This document shows positions 1 through 7,870 of a DNA stretch of 23,901 nucleotides, in pieces; the first letter of the stretch is position 1, and the number at the start of each line of letters is the position of its first letter. The stretch is from positions 1 to 23,901 of the forward strand of contig CAZGQY010000044.1 in the NCBI GenBank assembly GCA_964528035.1. Direction: 5' to 3'. A program made the translations under genes and the position numbers. The notes below the pieces were generated by a model. The model saw only the letters and a list, made by a program, of their open reading frames with translations, was not told the DNA's origin and did no database searches. The stretch is from CAZGQY01 sp964528035. GTDB lineage: Bacteria; Pseudomonadota; Gammaproteobacteria; Methylococcales; UBA1147.

Positions 1-80
1 GGGCTACGCAACTGTTGCTACAACGCAGAAGACGGACAATAAGACAAGTCAAGATCGTATATTATTGAATCCTCGCTCCT
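1..80. repeat. Half copy of a palindromic interspersed repeat
   Basis: These 80 bases match 10393-10473 almost exactly; the one clear difference is a single extra T in the second copy (AAGATTCG against AAGATCG). The second copy is the right half of a ~164 bp imperfect palindrome, and the window begins at the base that corresponds to the palindrome centre, so only one arm is present here. The similarity stops just after CCTCGCTCCT, the conserved end of the element. Seen directly by comparing the two places. Inference: this is a multi-copy, non-coding repeat of the ERIC/MITE type, and the window edge may be an assembly break inside it. Confidence 0.85.
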
Positions 81-135
81 AACGAGTTGTGCAGTTATTC
101 CTGATACAACATAACAGGGTACAGGCGTTCATATA

Positions 136-825
136 ATGGTGGGTAAAATGATCAGATTGGTAAGGGGTACATTCGGATATTTATTGTTGTTGTCTTTAAC
201 CGTAGCAGTATCTGCGAACGAAGAGACAAATTCGAACAGTATCGTTCGGTCTGCGGAGATTACACTGAAACATTTTATGAATGATCCGGAAATGGCAAGA
301 TTTCGAGAATTGGTACCCCATGCGAAAGGGGTGTTTGTCGCACCGGATATATGGCAGGCAGGTGCAGGAATCGGGGGGGCTGGAGGTTCTGGTGTGCTTT
401 TAACGCGGGATAAGTCCAGTGGATTGTGGCGTGGGCCAGCGTTTTACTCGATGGGAGCTGGGAGTCTGGGCTTACAATTGGGTGTGCAAAAATCAGAGTT
501 GGTATTACTTGTCATGTCCCGAGATGGTGTAAATGCAATGCTCAGTTCGGGTTTGAAGTTAGGAGTTGGTGCTAGCGTGGCCGCAGGACCTGTAGGAAAA
601 GGTGCATCAATATCTACGGCAGATATATTGTCGTATTCCAGATCCAAGGGCCTATACGGTGGGTTGTCATTGACCGGTGAGGTGTTGTCCGTAAATCGGG
701 AGCTAAATAAAGAATATTATGGAAGGTCGCTTGATTCAGTGGATATATTGGTAAGAAATATCGTGTCGGTTGAGCATTCACTTGGTATAATTGATCTCGT
801 AAATCGATTGTCTTCTGGTTTGTAA
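136..825 (+). CDS. Secreted SYLF (Ysc84/DUF500) domain protein
   Basis: A 229-residue protein with an N-terminal signal peptide: basic start, hydrophobic stretch at about 12-26, and VSA|NEE as a likely signal peptidase I site. The remainder fits the SYLF domain (about 50-225). Seen motifs: an AKGVFVAPDI segment, then a glycine-rich GAGIGGAGGSGVLLTRD run at 76-92, a W-RGPAFYSMGAGSLGLQLG segment at 98-116, an AGPVGKGAS loop, and a SYSRSKGLYGGLSLTGE segment near the C-terminus. SYLF domains bind lipids in eukaryotes; bacterial secreted versions are common but their role is poorly known, so the periplasmic/envelope location is an inference. The start is uncertain: ATG at 136 or ATG at 148, neither with a strong Shine-Dalgarno. 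It is a monocistronic gene, with ~200 bp before the next one. Confidence 0.88.
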   Translation: MVGKMIRLVRGTFGYLLLLSLTVAVSANEETNSNSIVRSAEITLKHFMNDPEMARFRELVPHAKGVFVAPDIWQAGAGIGGAGGSGVLLTRDKSSGLWRGPAFYSMGAGSLGLQLGVQKSELVLLVMSRDGVNAMLSSGLKLGVGASVAAGPVGKGASISTADILSYSRSKGLYGGLSLTGEVLSVNRELNKEYYGRSLDSVDILVRNIVSVEHSLGIIDLVNRLSSGL

Positions 826-1031
826 TCCTGATCAACTGGTCAAATGATCAAGTATTTCTTTGCATTTTTAAGTAAATAATAAAGAAATTCCCTTAACTAT
901 TTGCGCTATGGGGTTTATTTACAAGCTAAACCAGTCTACAATTCAGATCTGAGCAATAGAATGCTTTGATTTTCTATCAAGTTAAGTCGACGGGTTCGTT
1001 AAAAAATAAAGTTTAAGAGAAGGAGTGCAAC

Positions 1032-1739
1032 GTGAAAAAAATTATTTCTATAGTTGGGGTAGGGCTAGGTTTGACTCTTGGTGGCTGTGCGCAAGTTTCA
1101 ACTGGCTCTCTGGAAAGTTCGATTGCTGCGGCGTCTGGTGGAGATTTTGGTACATTTATGACGCAGGGGCATAATTGTGCTGATAACCTTTATCATGCTA
1201 ATTTGCATTTGAATGAAGGTAAGCGTGTCAGCGGTAAATTCATGAACAGTGGCGCGAAAGAAATCAGTGAAGGGACCGCTCACGCAGATAAGGCAACGGG
1301 CGAATGTGCTGCAGCGGAAAAGGCTTTGAGTGCTTATGTTGATGCAAAACTGGCACCTCTCGAAGCGCGGGTAGCGCGTCTCGAAACCTTTCATGCCGAA
1401 CAAGTCATTCAATTGGATGGCGTGTTTTTCGCTTTCAATAAGTCTAACTTGAATGCGGAATCCCAGGCTTTTCTGAATTCTCTGTATCCAAATCTTGAAG
1501 CCAAAGGTTTCCCTATGATGGAAGTGGCTGGATACACTGATAGCGTGGGTTCATATGATTACAATATCGGGTTGTCTGAGCGTCGTGCACATTCCGTGCA
1601 TGATTACCTTGTGTCTCTTGGTGTTCCAGACGACAAGTTAAGTGCCAAAGGTTTTGGTCCGGATAATCCAATTGCGTCAAATGATACTGATGCAGGTCGG
1701 GCTCAAAATCGTCGTGTGGAATTACATATTTTCAAATAA
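1032..1739 (+). CDS. OmpA-family outer-membrane lipoprotein
   Basis: A 235-residue lipoprotein starting at GTG with a good Shine-Dalgarno (AGAAGGAG, ending 7 bases before). The signal peptide ends in a lipobox, L16-G-G-C19; the residue after the cysteine is Ala rather than Asp, which fits outer-membrane sorting. Residues 20-120 are a helical, Ala-rich, possibly coiled-coil linker with two further cysteines (49 and 92). Residues 122-235 are an OmpA C-terminal peptidoglycan-binding domain: FFAFNKSNL, GYTDSVGS with the ligand Asp170, and N178-x-x-LSE-x-R-A with the ligand Arg185, ending in GRAQNRRVEL. Expected role: tethering the outer membrane to the cell wall, like Pal. It is not pal itself, since no tol genes flank it and the linker is longer. 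A strong terminator follows. Confidence 0.9.
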   Translation: MKKIISIVGVGLGLTLGGCAQVSTGSLESSIAAASGGDFGTFMTQGHNCADNLYHANLHLNEGKRVSGKFMNSGAKEISEGTAHADKATGECAAAEKALSAYVDAKLAPLEARVARLETFHAEQVIQLDGVFFAFNKSNLNAESQAFLNSLYPNLEAKGFPMMEVAGYTDSVGSYDYNIGLSERRAHSVHDYLVSLGVPDDKLSAKGFGPDNPIASNDTDAGRAQNRRVELHIFK

Positions 1740-1753
1740 TTCCAACAACGTAA

Positions 1754-1811
1754 TGCTGCTAACGCAGCAGATTAAAAAAGGGTGAAGCGCGTCTGCGTTT
1801 CGCCCTTTTTT
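1754..1811 (+). terminator. Rho-independent terminator after the OmpA lipoprotein
   Basis: A small hairpin (TGCTG / CAGCA arms, 1754-1769) is followed by the main one: GGGTGAAGCGC (1780-1790) pairs with GCGTTTCGCCC (1795-1805) through Watson-Crick and two G-U pairs around a 4-base loop. It is flanked by AAAAAA on the left and TTTTTT (1806-1811) on the right, so it could also work on the minus strand. It lies about 40 bases after the lipoprotein stop codon. Confidence 0.9.
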
Positions 1812-2145
1812 GTTTATTTATTTCATAATTATCTAGCGTATTTTTAATTTGGGGTGAAAAGCTTTTGCTTTTATGGCGCGCTAGAACGTCCGTGTATACT
1901 CTGCTGCAACTTTTTTGTCGGAGAAGCTAAAAATCAATGCAAGTATTGGGAACTTCAGCTTTCAGTAACAGGAATATTGTACAGGCGCTTACAAGAGAAA
2001 ATTTCCGTCCCGAATTGTCAAAGGTCTGCATCCGAAGATTTTGAATAGATGTCGGATGCGTGGAAACCAGATGAACGATTCGCGTATTTGAGGCTACGAT
2101 CTTTCATTGTCATATTGATTGAACAGAACCGTATGGGGTTGGTGA
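1812..2145. other. Intergenic region before the Mla-type operon
   Basis: About 330 bases with no convincing gene. A 64-codon open frame at 1854-2048 has no Shine-Dalgarno and a cysteine-rich, unrecognisable translation, so I treat it as chance. The stretch probably holds the promoter of the operon starting at 2146; the best candidate is listed separately. Confidence 0.5.
2088..2116 (+). promoter_or_regulatory. Candidate sigma-70 promoter of the mla-type operon
   Basis: TTGAGG (2088-2093), 17 bases, then CATATT (2111-2116), about 30 bases before the GTG start of the permease gene. Both boxes match the consensus only at four of six positions, so this is a tentative call supported mainly by position and spacing. 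Confidence 0.3.
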
Positions 2146-3309
2146 GTGTCCCAAGAACAATTAAGTAGTGAGACAGGTGTGAGTAATTGTGATATCCGAC
2201 TTTGTCGGTTGGATGATGGTACGCTCTTGATTGATATGAAAGGGCACTGGGTTATTGACAATACCATCCCGGATAGAAGTCAAATATCGAATTTTCTAGA
2301 GTCCAGTCAGCCCATCCATCAGATAAAAATTCAATCATCAGACATCAAGCGTTGGGATAGTGTATTTCTGATTTTTATAATTTATATTAAGAAGCTATGT
2401 AAAGATCGGGGAATTGAATGTCGTACAGATGAATTACCACAAGGGGTACCCAATTTACTCAGGTTGATTGCTGCGGTTCCTGAAGTTCAAGGTCTGCGCA
2501 AAGAAAAAACAAAGAAATCCGTACTTTTTCGCTTAGGCGAACTGACTCTTCTGAATTACGCTAATTTTTGCCGACAATTAGAATTTTTGGGGGAACTTTG
2601 TCTGAGTTTTAAACGTATGCTGAACAGGACAGCGAGATATCGATCTTCGGATGTGTGGTTAATGATCGAAGAATGTGGTCCGAAAGCTTTGCCGATAGTG
2701 ACACTGATTAGCATACTAGTAGGCCTGATTCTGGCTTTTGTGGGTGCAGTACAGTTGTCTATGTTCGGTGCCCAATTATATATTGCGAATTTAGTTGGTT
2801 TGGGGATGGCAAGAGAGATGGGGGCTATGATGACAGCGGTTATTATGGCAGGAAGAACAGGTGCAGCGTACGCGGCACAATTGGGGACTATGAAGGTAAA
2901 TGAAGAAATAGATGCACTAAAGACCATGGGCATATCGCCTATGGACTTTTTGGTTCTTCCTCGAGTGGTCGCGTTAGTATTAATGATGCCTTTGTTATGT
3001 TTATATGCTGATTTCATGGGTATTCTGGGTGGCATGGTCGTTGGTGTTGGGATGCTTGATTTAACCTTTGTTGAATATTACACACAGACTAAAGCGGCAT
3101 TGGGGATGCGGGATTTTAACGTTGGATTGTTTAAAAGTGCTGTTTTCGGAGTCTTGGTGGCTGTTGCCGGATGTATGCGAGGAATGGAATCCGGGCGGAG
3201 TTCATCTGCGGTGGGTGAAGCAGCGACTCGCGCAGTAGTGACGGGAATTGTATGGATAATTGTTTCGGATGCAATTTTGACTGTTGTTTATAATGCACTC
3301 GGCGTGTGA
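2146..3309 (+). CDS. mlaE: MlaE-family ABC permease with N-terminal STAS domain
   Basis: A 387-residue inner-membrane permease of an intermembrane lipid ABC transporter. Residues about 15-115 resemble a STAS domain, the fold of MlaB, which in E. coli is a separate subunit; the usual Asp-Ser/Thr position appears as W-D71-S72. Residues about 165-387 are the MlaE permease: hydrophobic helices at 182-205, 270-305, 330-345 and 362-385 plus the family hallmark GRTGAAYAAQLGTM (236-249) followed by VNEEIDALKTMGISP. The start is GTG, with GGGG at 2135-2138 as a Shine-Dalgarno-like site; no better in-frame start lies upstream. It is followed after 10 bases by the ATPase gene and then an MCE gene, the expected E-F-D order. 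Known role of the family: phospholipid transport between inner and outer membranes. Confidence 0.92.
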   Translation: MSQEQLSSETGVSNCDIRLCRLDDGTLLIDMKGHWVIDNTIPDRSQISNFLESSQPIHQIKIQSSDIKRWDSVFLIFIIYIKKLCKDRGIECRTDELPQGVPNLLRLIAAVPEVQGLRKEKTKKSVLFRLGELTLLNYANFCRQLEFLGELCLSFKRMLNRTARYRSSDVWLMIEECGPKALPIVTLISILVGLILAFVGAVQLSMFGAQLYIANLVGLGMAREMGAMMTAVIMAGRTGAAYAAQLGTMKVNEEIDALKTMGISPMDFLVLPRVVALVLMMPLLCLYADFMGILGGMVVGVGMLDLTFVEYYTQTKAALGMRDFNVGLFKSAVFGVLVAVAGCMRGMESGRSSSAVGEAATRAVVTGIVWIIVSDAILTVVYNALGV

Positions 3310-3319
3310 TGGCTAGAGT

Positions 3320-4072
3320 ATGATCAGGCCACACATTAGTGTCAGTAACCTAACTATGTCTTACGGCCCAGTGGTCATTCAACGGAACCTGGACTTTAAT
3401 ATTTGTCGAGGCGAAGTTTTTATTATAATGGGAGGAAGTGGGTGTGGTAAAAGTACTCTGCTGAAACATCTTATTGGGTTAATTCGACCTGCATCAGGTG
3501 AAATATTTTATGAACAAGAGGATTTTTGGAAGGTTGATCAGGTTGATCGCGACCGGATAATCCGAAAAACAGGGATCTTGTATCAGAGTGGTGCATTATG
3601 GACTTCATTGACATTGTCTGAGAATATTGCATTACCACTTTTACAATATACGCAATTGGACAAAAATAGCGTAGACGAAATTGTTTCAATGAAGCTGGCG
3701 TTGGTAGGGTTGGCGGGGTTCGAGAATTATTATCCTTCGGAAATTAGTGGAGGAATGCAGAAAAGAGCTGCTTTAGCCCGGGCCATGGCACTGGATCCTG
3801 AAATCTTATTTTTCGATGAACCATCCGCTGGTTTGGATCCGATTAGTGCAAAGCGTCTGGATGATCTTATTCTTGAGTTGAAGGAAAGTCTTGGAGCCAC
3901 TATTGTTGTTGTGACTCATGAATTAGCAAGTATTTTCGCAATCGGTACAGACTCGGTGTTTCTTGATACAGACACTAAAACCATGATTGCCGGAGGTGAC
4001 CCAAAGCTACTTAAGGAACAGTCGTGTGATCCTAAAATCCGCTCATTTTTGAGTCGGGGAATGGAAAATTAA
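3320..4072 (+). CDS. mlaF: MlaF-like ABC transporter ATPase
   Basis: A 250-residue nucleotide-binding subunit with every ABC motif: Walker A GGSGCGKST (38-46), Q-loop Gln89 in LYQSGALW, signature ISGGMQ (142-147), Walker B ILFFDEP with catalytic Glu167, D-loop GLDP, and H-loop His200 in VVTHE. The QSGALW-SLTLSENIALPL segment after the Q-loop is typical of MlaF rather than of import or export ATPases. It starts 10 bases after the permease stop, so the two are co-translated; there is no strong Shine-Dalgarno. Expected role: powering lipid movement through the MlaE permease. Residue 167 and the other catalytic positions are intact, so an active ATPase is expected. Confidence 0.93.
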   Translation: MIRPHISVSNLTMSYGPVVIQRNLDFNICRGEVFIIMGGSGCGKSTLLKHLIGLIRPASGEIFYEQEDFWKVDQVDRDRIIRKTGILYQSGALWTSLTLSENIALPLLQYTQLDKNSVDEIVSMKLALVGLAGFENYYPSEISGGMQKRAALARAMALDPEILFFDEPSAGLDPISAKRLDDLILELKESLGATIVVVTHELASIFAIGTDSVFLDTDTKTMIAGGDPKLLKEQSCDPKIRSFLSRGMEN

Positions 4073-4138
4073 TCAAATGCTTAGTTTCAATGTGGAGCGT
4101 AATGTGGTCATTACCTGGCTTGTGCAGAACGGTCTGTT

Positions 4139-5125
4139 ATGAGTAAACAGGCGAGTCCGGCAAAGATCGGTGGTTTTGTCGTCGGAGCTATAGGATTGGT
4201 GGTTCTGGCCATTCTGGTGGTCAGTGATAATAAGTTTCTAATTCATAAAGATCGTTTCGTTATTTATTTTGAAGGTACCATCAACGGATTGAAAGTGGGC
4301 GCGCCAGTCAAACTAAAAGGGGTTCAGGTCGGGCAGGTAACAGACGTCAGAGTAGAGTTGAATCTCGATGAGGTCGTGGTTAGAACTCCGGTTTTTATCG
4401 AAGTGAATTTGAACAGCGTCAGGTTTGAAAATTCGGAAGATAAAGATACAGTTTCGGATTTAACCTACGAGTTACTGGTTCACCATGGCCTTAGAGCAAA
4501 GTTAAAGTCCCAAAGTCTTCTTACTGGACGGCTTTATGTTGAAATTAATTTTTTCCCGAAAACGCCTATTCGACTGGTTGGTAACAATGTTGATGTTCAG
4601 GAGATTCCCGCGCTGCCTTCTGATACTGAAGAATTGATCAACGATATTGGAATCATTATTACCAAGCTGAAAACTCTGCCTTTAAATGAACTTTTTGGTA
4701 GCTTGTTGGTTACTGCCCGAAATCTGGAAAAGTTCGCCAATTCCCCCGAATTGGTCAAGAATGCACAAAAGCTAGAACAAATATTATCGTCGCTAAAGCT
4801 TTTGACCGAAAAAATGAATTCTGAATTTTCGCCTTTGATTGTGGGGATGGAACACACGCTGTCCGATACACGAAGTTTGGTTAATAATGTCAATAATCAA
4901 ATTGTGCCTTTAAGCAAAAGTGCGCAGGAAGCATTACTGCAGGCGAATCGATCATTGGCCGCCTTGGAAGAAGTCGCTGGTGCAGGTTCTCCTGTACGAG
5001 TGGACTTTTCTGAAACTTTAGGCGATTTGTCAGAAGCAGCGAGATCGATCCGGATCTTGGCAGATTATCTGCAACGAAACCCAAGTGCACTCATTTATGG
5101 AAAGCAACAATACGAGCAGAAGTGA
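4139..5125 (+). CDS. MCE-domain (MlaD-family) membrane-anchored protein
   Basis: A 328-residue protein: N-terminal transmembrane anchor at 11-29, one MCE domain at about 39-139 (YFEGTINGLKVGAPVKLKGVQVG start, SLLTGRLYVEINF end), then a helical C-terminal half (160-280) rich in Leu, Glu and Lys, and a closing YLQRNPSALIYGK motif usual in MCE proteins of this size. MCE domains form hexameric rings through which lipids pass in the periplasm. It is much longer than E. coli MlaD (about 180 residues), so it is better called an MCE-family protein of an MlaFE system than mlaD itself. It lies 66 bases after the ATPase gene. No periplasmic carrier (MlaC) and no PqiC-like lipoprotein gene follows, so a partner must lie elsewhere or be absent. 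Confidence 0.9.
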   Translation: MSKQASPAKIGGFVVGAIGLVVLAILVVSDNKFLIHKDRFVIYFEGTINGLKVGAPVKLKGVQVGQVTDVRVELNLDEVVVRTPVFIEVNLNSVRFENSEDKDTVSDLTYELLVHHGLRAKLKSQSLLTGRLYVEINFFPKTPIRLVGNNVDVQEIPALPSDTEELINDIGIIITKLKTLPLNELFGSLLVTARNLEKFANSPELVKNAQKLEQILSSLKLLTEKMNSEFSPLIVGMEHTLSDTRSLVNNVNNQIVPLSKSAQEALLQANRSLAALEEVAGAGSPVRVDFSETLGDLSEAARSIRILADYLQRNPSALIYGKQQYEQK

Positions 5126-5296
5126 ATCTGTGAGATATGGGTCATGCGATGCTCATAGACTACCTTATTGCCAGATAATATGGAGCCAGGCAATTCTTTA
5201 AAAGCTAAACATAATCGATTAAAAATTTTAACAATACTCGGCGGTTCTGTTGAGTGATCCAGGATTATTCCAGTCAATTTTTATGCCACTAGTGTA

Positions 5297-7807
5297 ATGG
5301 TTTACGAATCAAAAATCTTAATGACAACCATTGATATTATGATTGTCTTTTGCCCTGTTTATTTGTCCCTGATTTTGGTTAAACGGCGCAAAGATCTAGA
5401 AATTCTAGGGTTGACAATGGGAGCTATTTTGGCGGTTGTTGGTATCGGGATAATCGCAGTACAGTATGTTGTTGATTTAATAGTGATGCATTTTATTCCA
5501 ATTTCAACGCTCGCTAAGAATTTTGAAATAATGAATGAAATGCATTTGAGTCTGTCGTGGATTACAGCTTCGGCGGGAGTAGCTTGCATTAGTTTGGGAT
5601 TGGCTTATTTACTCAATGTTCTTATTCCAAGAGCGTCCGTTGATGTCTTCAATATGGAATTAAGGGTAGACGAGAAAAGCGCAGATCTTAATGAAAGTAA
5701 GCTACGTTTTAAGCGGGCTATACAGGATCACGATGAGATGCGTATAGCGCGAGACAGCGCTGAAGATCGATTCTATGAATTGTTAAATATGCTGCCCCAG
5801 GCGGTGTTTGAAGTCTCGCAGAGCGGAGAATTAATATTTACCAATACCGCTGCTTCAGAGATGTTTCTGTTTACTGCTGAGGATGTTAATGGCGGCTTGA
5901 ATATAAGTGATTATTTTGATCCTGATGATAAAAATCGCGGTATGGAAAACTTTCGAAAAATCCTGGGCGGTGCCTATTTGGGGCCGAATGAATACGCGAT
6001 GCTGCGTAAGGACGGTTCATCCGTTTCTGCGGTGGTTACAGCACGTTCGTTTGTTCGTAATGAGAACCTTAGTAGTGTCGTTGGGGTGATTTTCGACAAT
6101 ACAGAACGTCGACAAATAGCGAAAGAATTACAAGCCTCGAAAAAAATGTTGAGGATGGTTCTTGATACAATACCCGTTCGGGTATTCTGGAAAGACCTGC
6201 ATTCCAACTTCCTGGGTTGTAACATACAATTTGCGCGTGACGCTGGGTTTGAATCACCTTTACAGGTTGTCGGTAAGAATGATATGGATATTAGTGGTTT
6301 AGGTGATGCTGAGCGATATCGAAATGACGACCTTCAGGTCATGCATACAGGTATCGCCAAGCTGGATTATGAAGAAACCCGATTTGAACATGGCAATATT
6401 GAGGATCAACGCTGGCTTAGAACCAGTAAAATCCCGCTTGTCGATTCCGAAGACAAGATATTCGGTGTTTTGGGTTGCTACGAAGATATTACCAATGCTC
6501 GACGCTTATCGCAGCAGCTGGAATATTTAGCCAATCATGATGAACTTACCGGTCTGGTGAATCGACGAGCATTCGAACAGCGATTGTCCAGAGTACTTGA
6601 TTCGAGCTCTATAGATAATAACGAGCACGCGTTATGTTATATCGATTTGGATCAATTCAAGGTTGTAAACGATACCTGCGGCCATTCTGCGGGTGATGAA
6701 CTACTAAGCCAACTAGCAGTTGTATTACAAAATCATGTGCGAACTCGCGATACAGTTGCACGTCTTGGTGGTGATGAATTTGGCGCGCTAATGGAGCATT
6801 GCTCAATGGATAAGGCGCAACAGATTGCAAATAAGCTGCGCCAGGCAGTTGCAGAGTTTCGATTTAGCTGGAAAGGCCACGGATTCAATGTCGGGGCCAG
6901 TATTGGTGTCGTATCTATCAGTGCACTAACCACGAACCTTTCCGAATTATTAATGCAGGCAGATGCTGCCTGTTACGCAGCCAAAGACAGCGGAAGAAAC
7001 CGAATCCATGTGTATAGAGAAGATGATCTGGAATTAGTACAGCGTCATCAGGGAGAAATGCAATGGGTGTCCAGAATTCACCAGGCGCTGGAAGACGACA
7101 AGTTTGTTCTTTATGCACAGCCTATCGTCGCGATCACAAATCAGAAACAAGAGATCCGGCATTATGAAATTTTGACTCGAATGACTTCTGAAGACGGAAC
7201 CTTGATTCTGCCAGGAGCATTCTATCCCTCTGCTGAACGTTATAGTCTGTCAATACGTCTGGATCGCTGGGTGGTATCAAAGAGTTTAGAATGGCTTTCC
7301 TTTTCTACAGAGAGGCTTAACCGACTGGATGTCTGTTCGATAAATTTATCCGGACATTCTTTGAGCGACGAGAATTTCCAGTCTTTTGTATCGAATCAAC
7401 TGCAGGAACTCAAAATTCCTGCGAGTAAAATCTGTTTTGAAATAACAGAAACGGCGGCAATCTCAAATTTTACCAAAGCAATTGAATTTATAACTACATT
7501 GAAAGAGCAGGGTTGTCGATTTGCACTAGACGATTTTGGTAGCGGGTTGTCGTCCTTTGCCTATTTAAAAAACCTGCCTGTTGATTATTTAAAAATTGAT
7601 GGCATGTTTGTCATGGATATTCTTGATGATCCTATTGATTTAGCGATGGTTCGATCGATCAATGAAATTGGTCAGTTAATGGGTAAGGAAACTATTGCAG
7701 AATTTGTTGAGAACGATCAGATTAAATTAAAACTCGAAGAAATAGGGGTAAACTATGTTCAAGGTTATGCGGTGGGTGTACCGGTAGCAATAGATGAAAT
7801 TATGTAG
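5297..7807 (+). CDS. Membrane PAS-PAS-GGDEF-EAL cyclic-di-GMP protein
   Basis: An 836-residue signalling protein. Three transmembrane helices (about 8-29, 37-63, 88-112), a charged coiled-coil (120-160), two PAS domains (about 159-275 and 284-405), a diguanylate cyclase domain (406-572) and a phosphodiesterase domain (590-832). The cyclase motif GGDEF is intact at 491-495, with the inhibitory RxxD site (R482-T-R-D485) exactly five residues before it. The EAL domain has E624-I-L, Asn683, Glu715, Asp745-Asp746, Lys766, Glu802 and Gln822, the set needed for metal binding and hydrolysis. Both activities are therefore possible, with the PAS domains likely sensing an internal or redox signal. The start is chosen as the first in-frame ATG; no Shine-Dalgarno is visible, and ATG at 5321 is an alternative. 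Confidence 0.93.
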   Translation: MVYESKILMTTIDIMIVFCPVYLSLILVKRRKDLEILGLTMGAILAVVGIGIIAVQYVVDLIVMHFIPISTLAKNFEIMNEMHLSLSWITASAGVACISLGLAYLLNVLIPRASVDVFNMELRVDEKSADLNESKLRFKRAIQDHDEMRIARDSAEDRFYELLNMLPQAVFEVSQSGELIFTNTAASEMFLFTAEDVNGGLNISDYFDPDDKNRGMENFRKILGGAYLGPNEYAMLRKDGSSVSAVVTARSFVRNENLSSVVGVIFDNTERRQIAKELQASKKMLRMVLDTIPVRVFWKDLHSNFLGCNIQFARDAGFESPLQVVGKNDMDISGLGDAERYRNDDLQVMHTGIAKLDYEETRFEHGNIEDQRWLRTSKIPLVDSEDKIFGVLGCYEDITNARRLSQQLEYLANHDELTGLVNRRAFEQRLSRVLDSSSIDNNEHALCYIDLDQFKVVNDTCGHSAGDELLSQLAVVLQNHVRTRDTVARLGGDEFGALMEHCSMDKAQQIANKLRQAVAEFRFSWKGHGFNVGASIGVVSISALTTNLSELLMQADAACYAAKDSGRNRIHVYREDDLELVQRHQGEMQWVSRIHQALEDDKFVLYAQPIVAITNQKQEIRHYEILTRMTSEDGTLILPGAFYPSAERYSLSIRLDRWVVSKSLEWLSFSTERLNRLDVCSINLSGHSLSDENFQSFVSNQLQELKIPASKICFEITETAAISNFTKAIEFITTLKEQGCRFALDDFGSGLSSFAYLKNLPVDYLKIDGMFVMDILDDPIDLAMVRSINEIGQLMGKETIAEFVENDQIKLKLEEIGVNYVQGYAVGVPVAIDEIM

Positions 7808-7870
7808 GGAATTATCTCGGTCAGCCTTTACAGCATTGACTGAACGTCATCACTAATTTGGATAGCTTCA

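Noticed and set aside
826..860. TGATCA-containing dyad as a terminator of the SYLF gene
   Set aside because: The arms are only 6 bp and no T-run follows directly.
1854..2048. 64-codon plus-strand open frame between the OmpA lipoprotein and the mla operon
   Set aside because: No ribosome-binding site, atypical cysteine-rich composition and no known motif; most likely chance.
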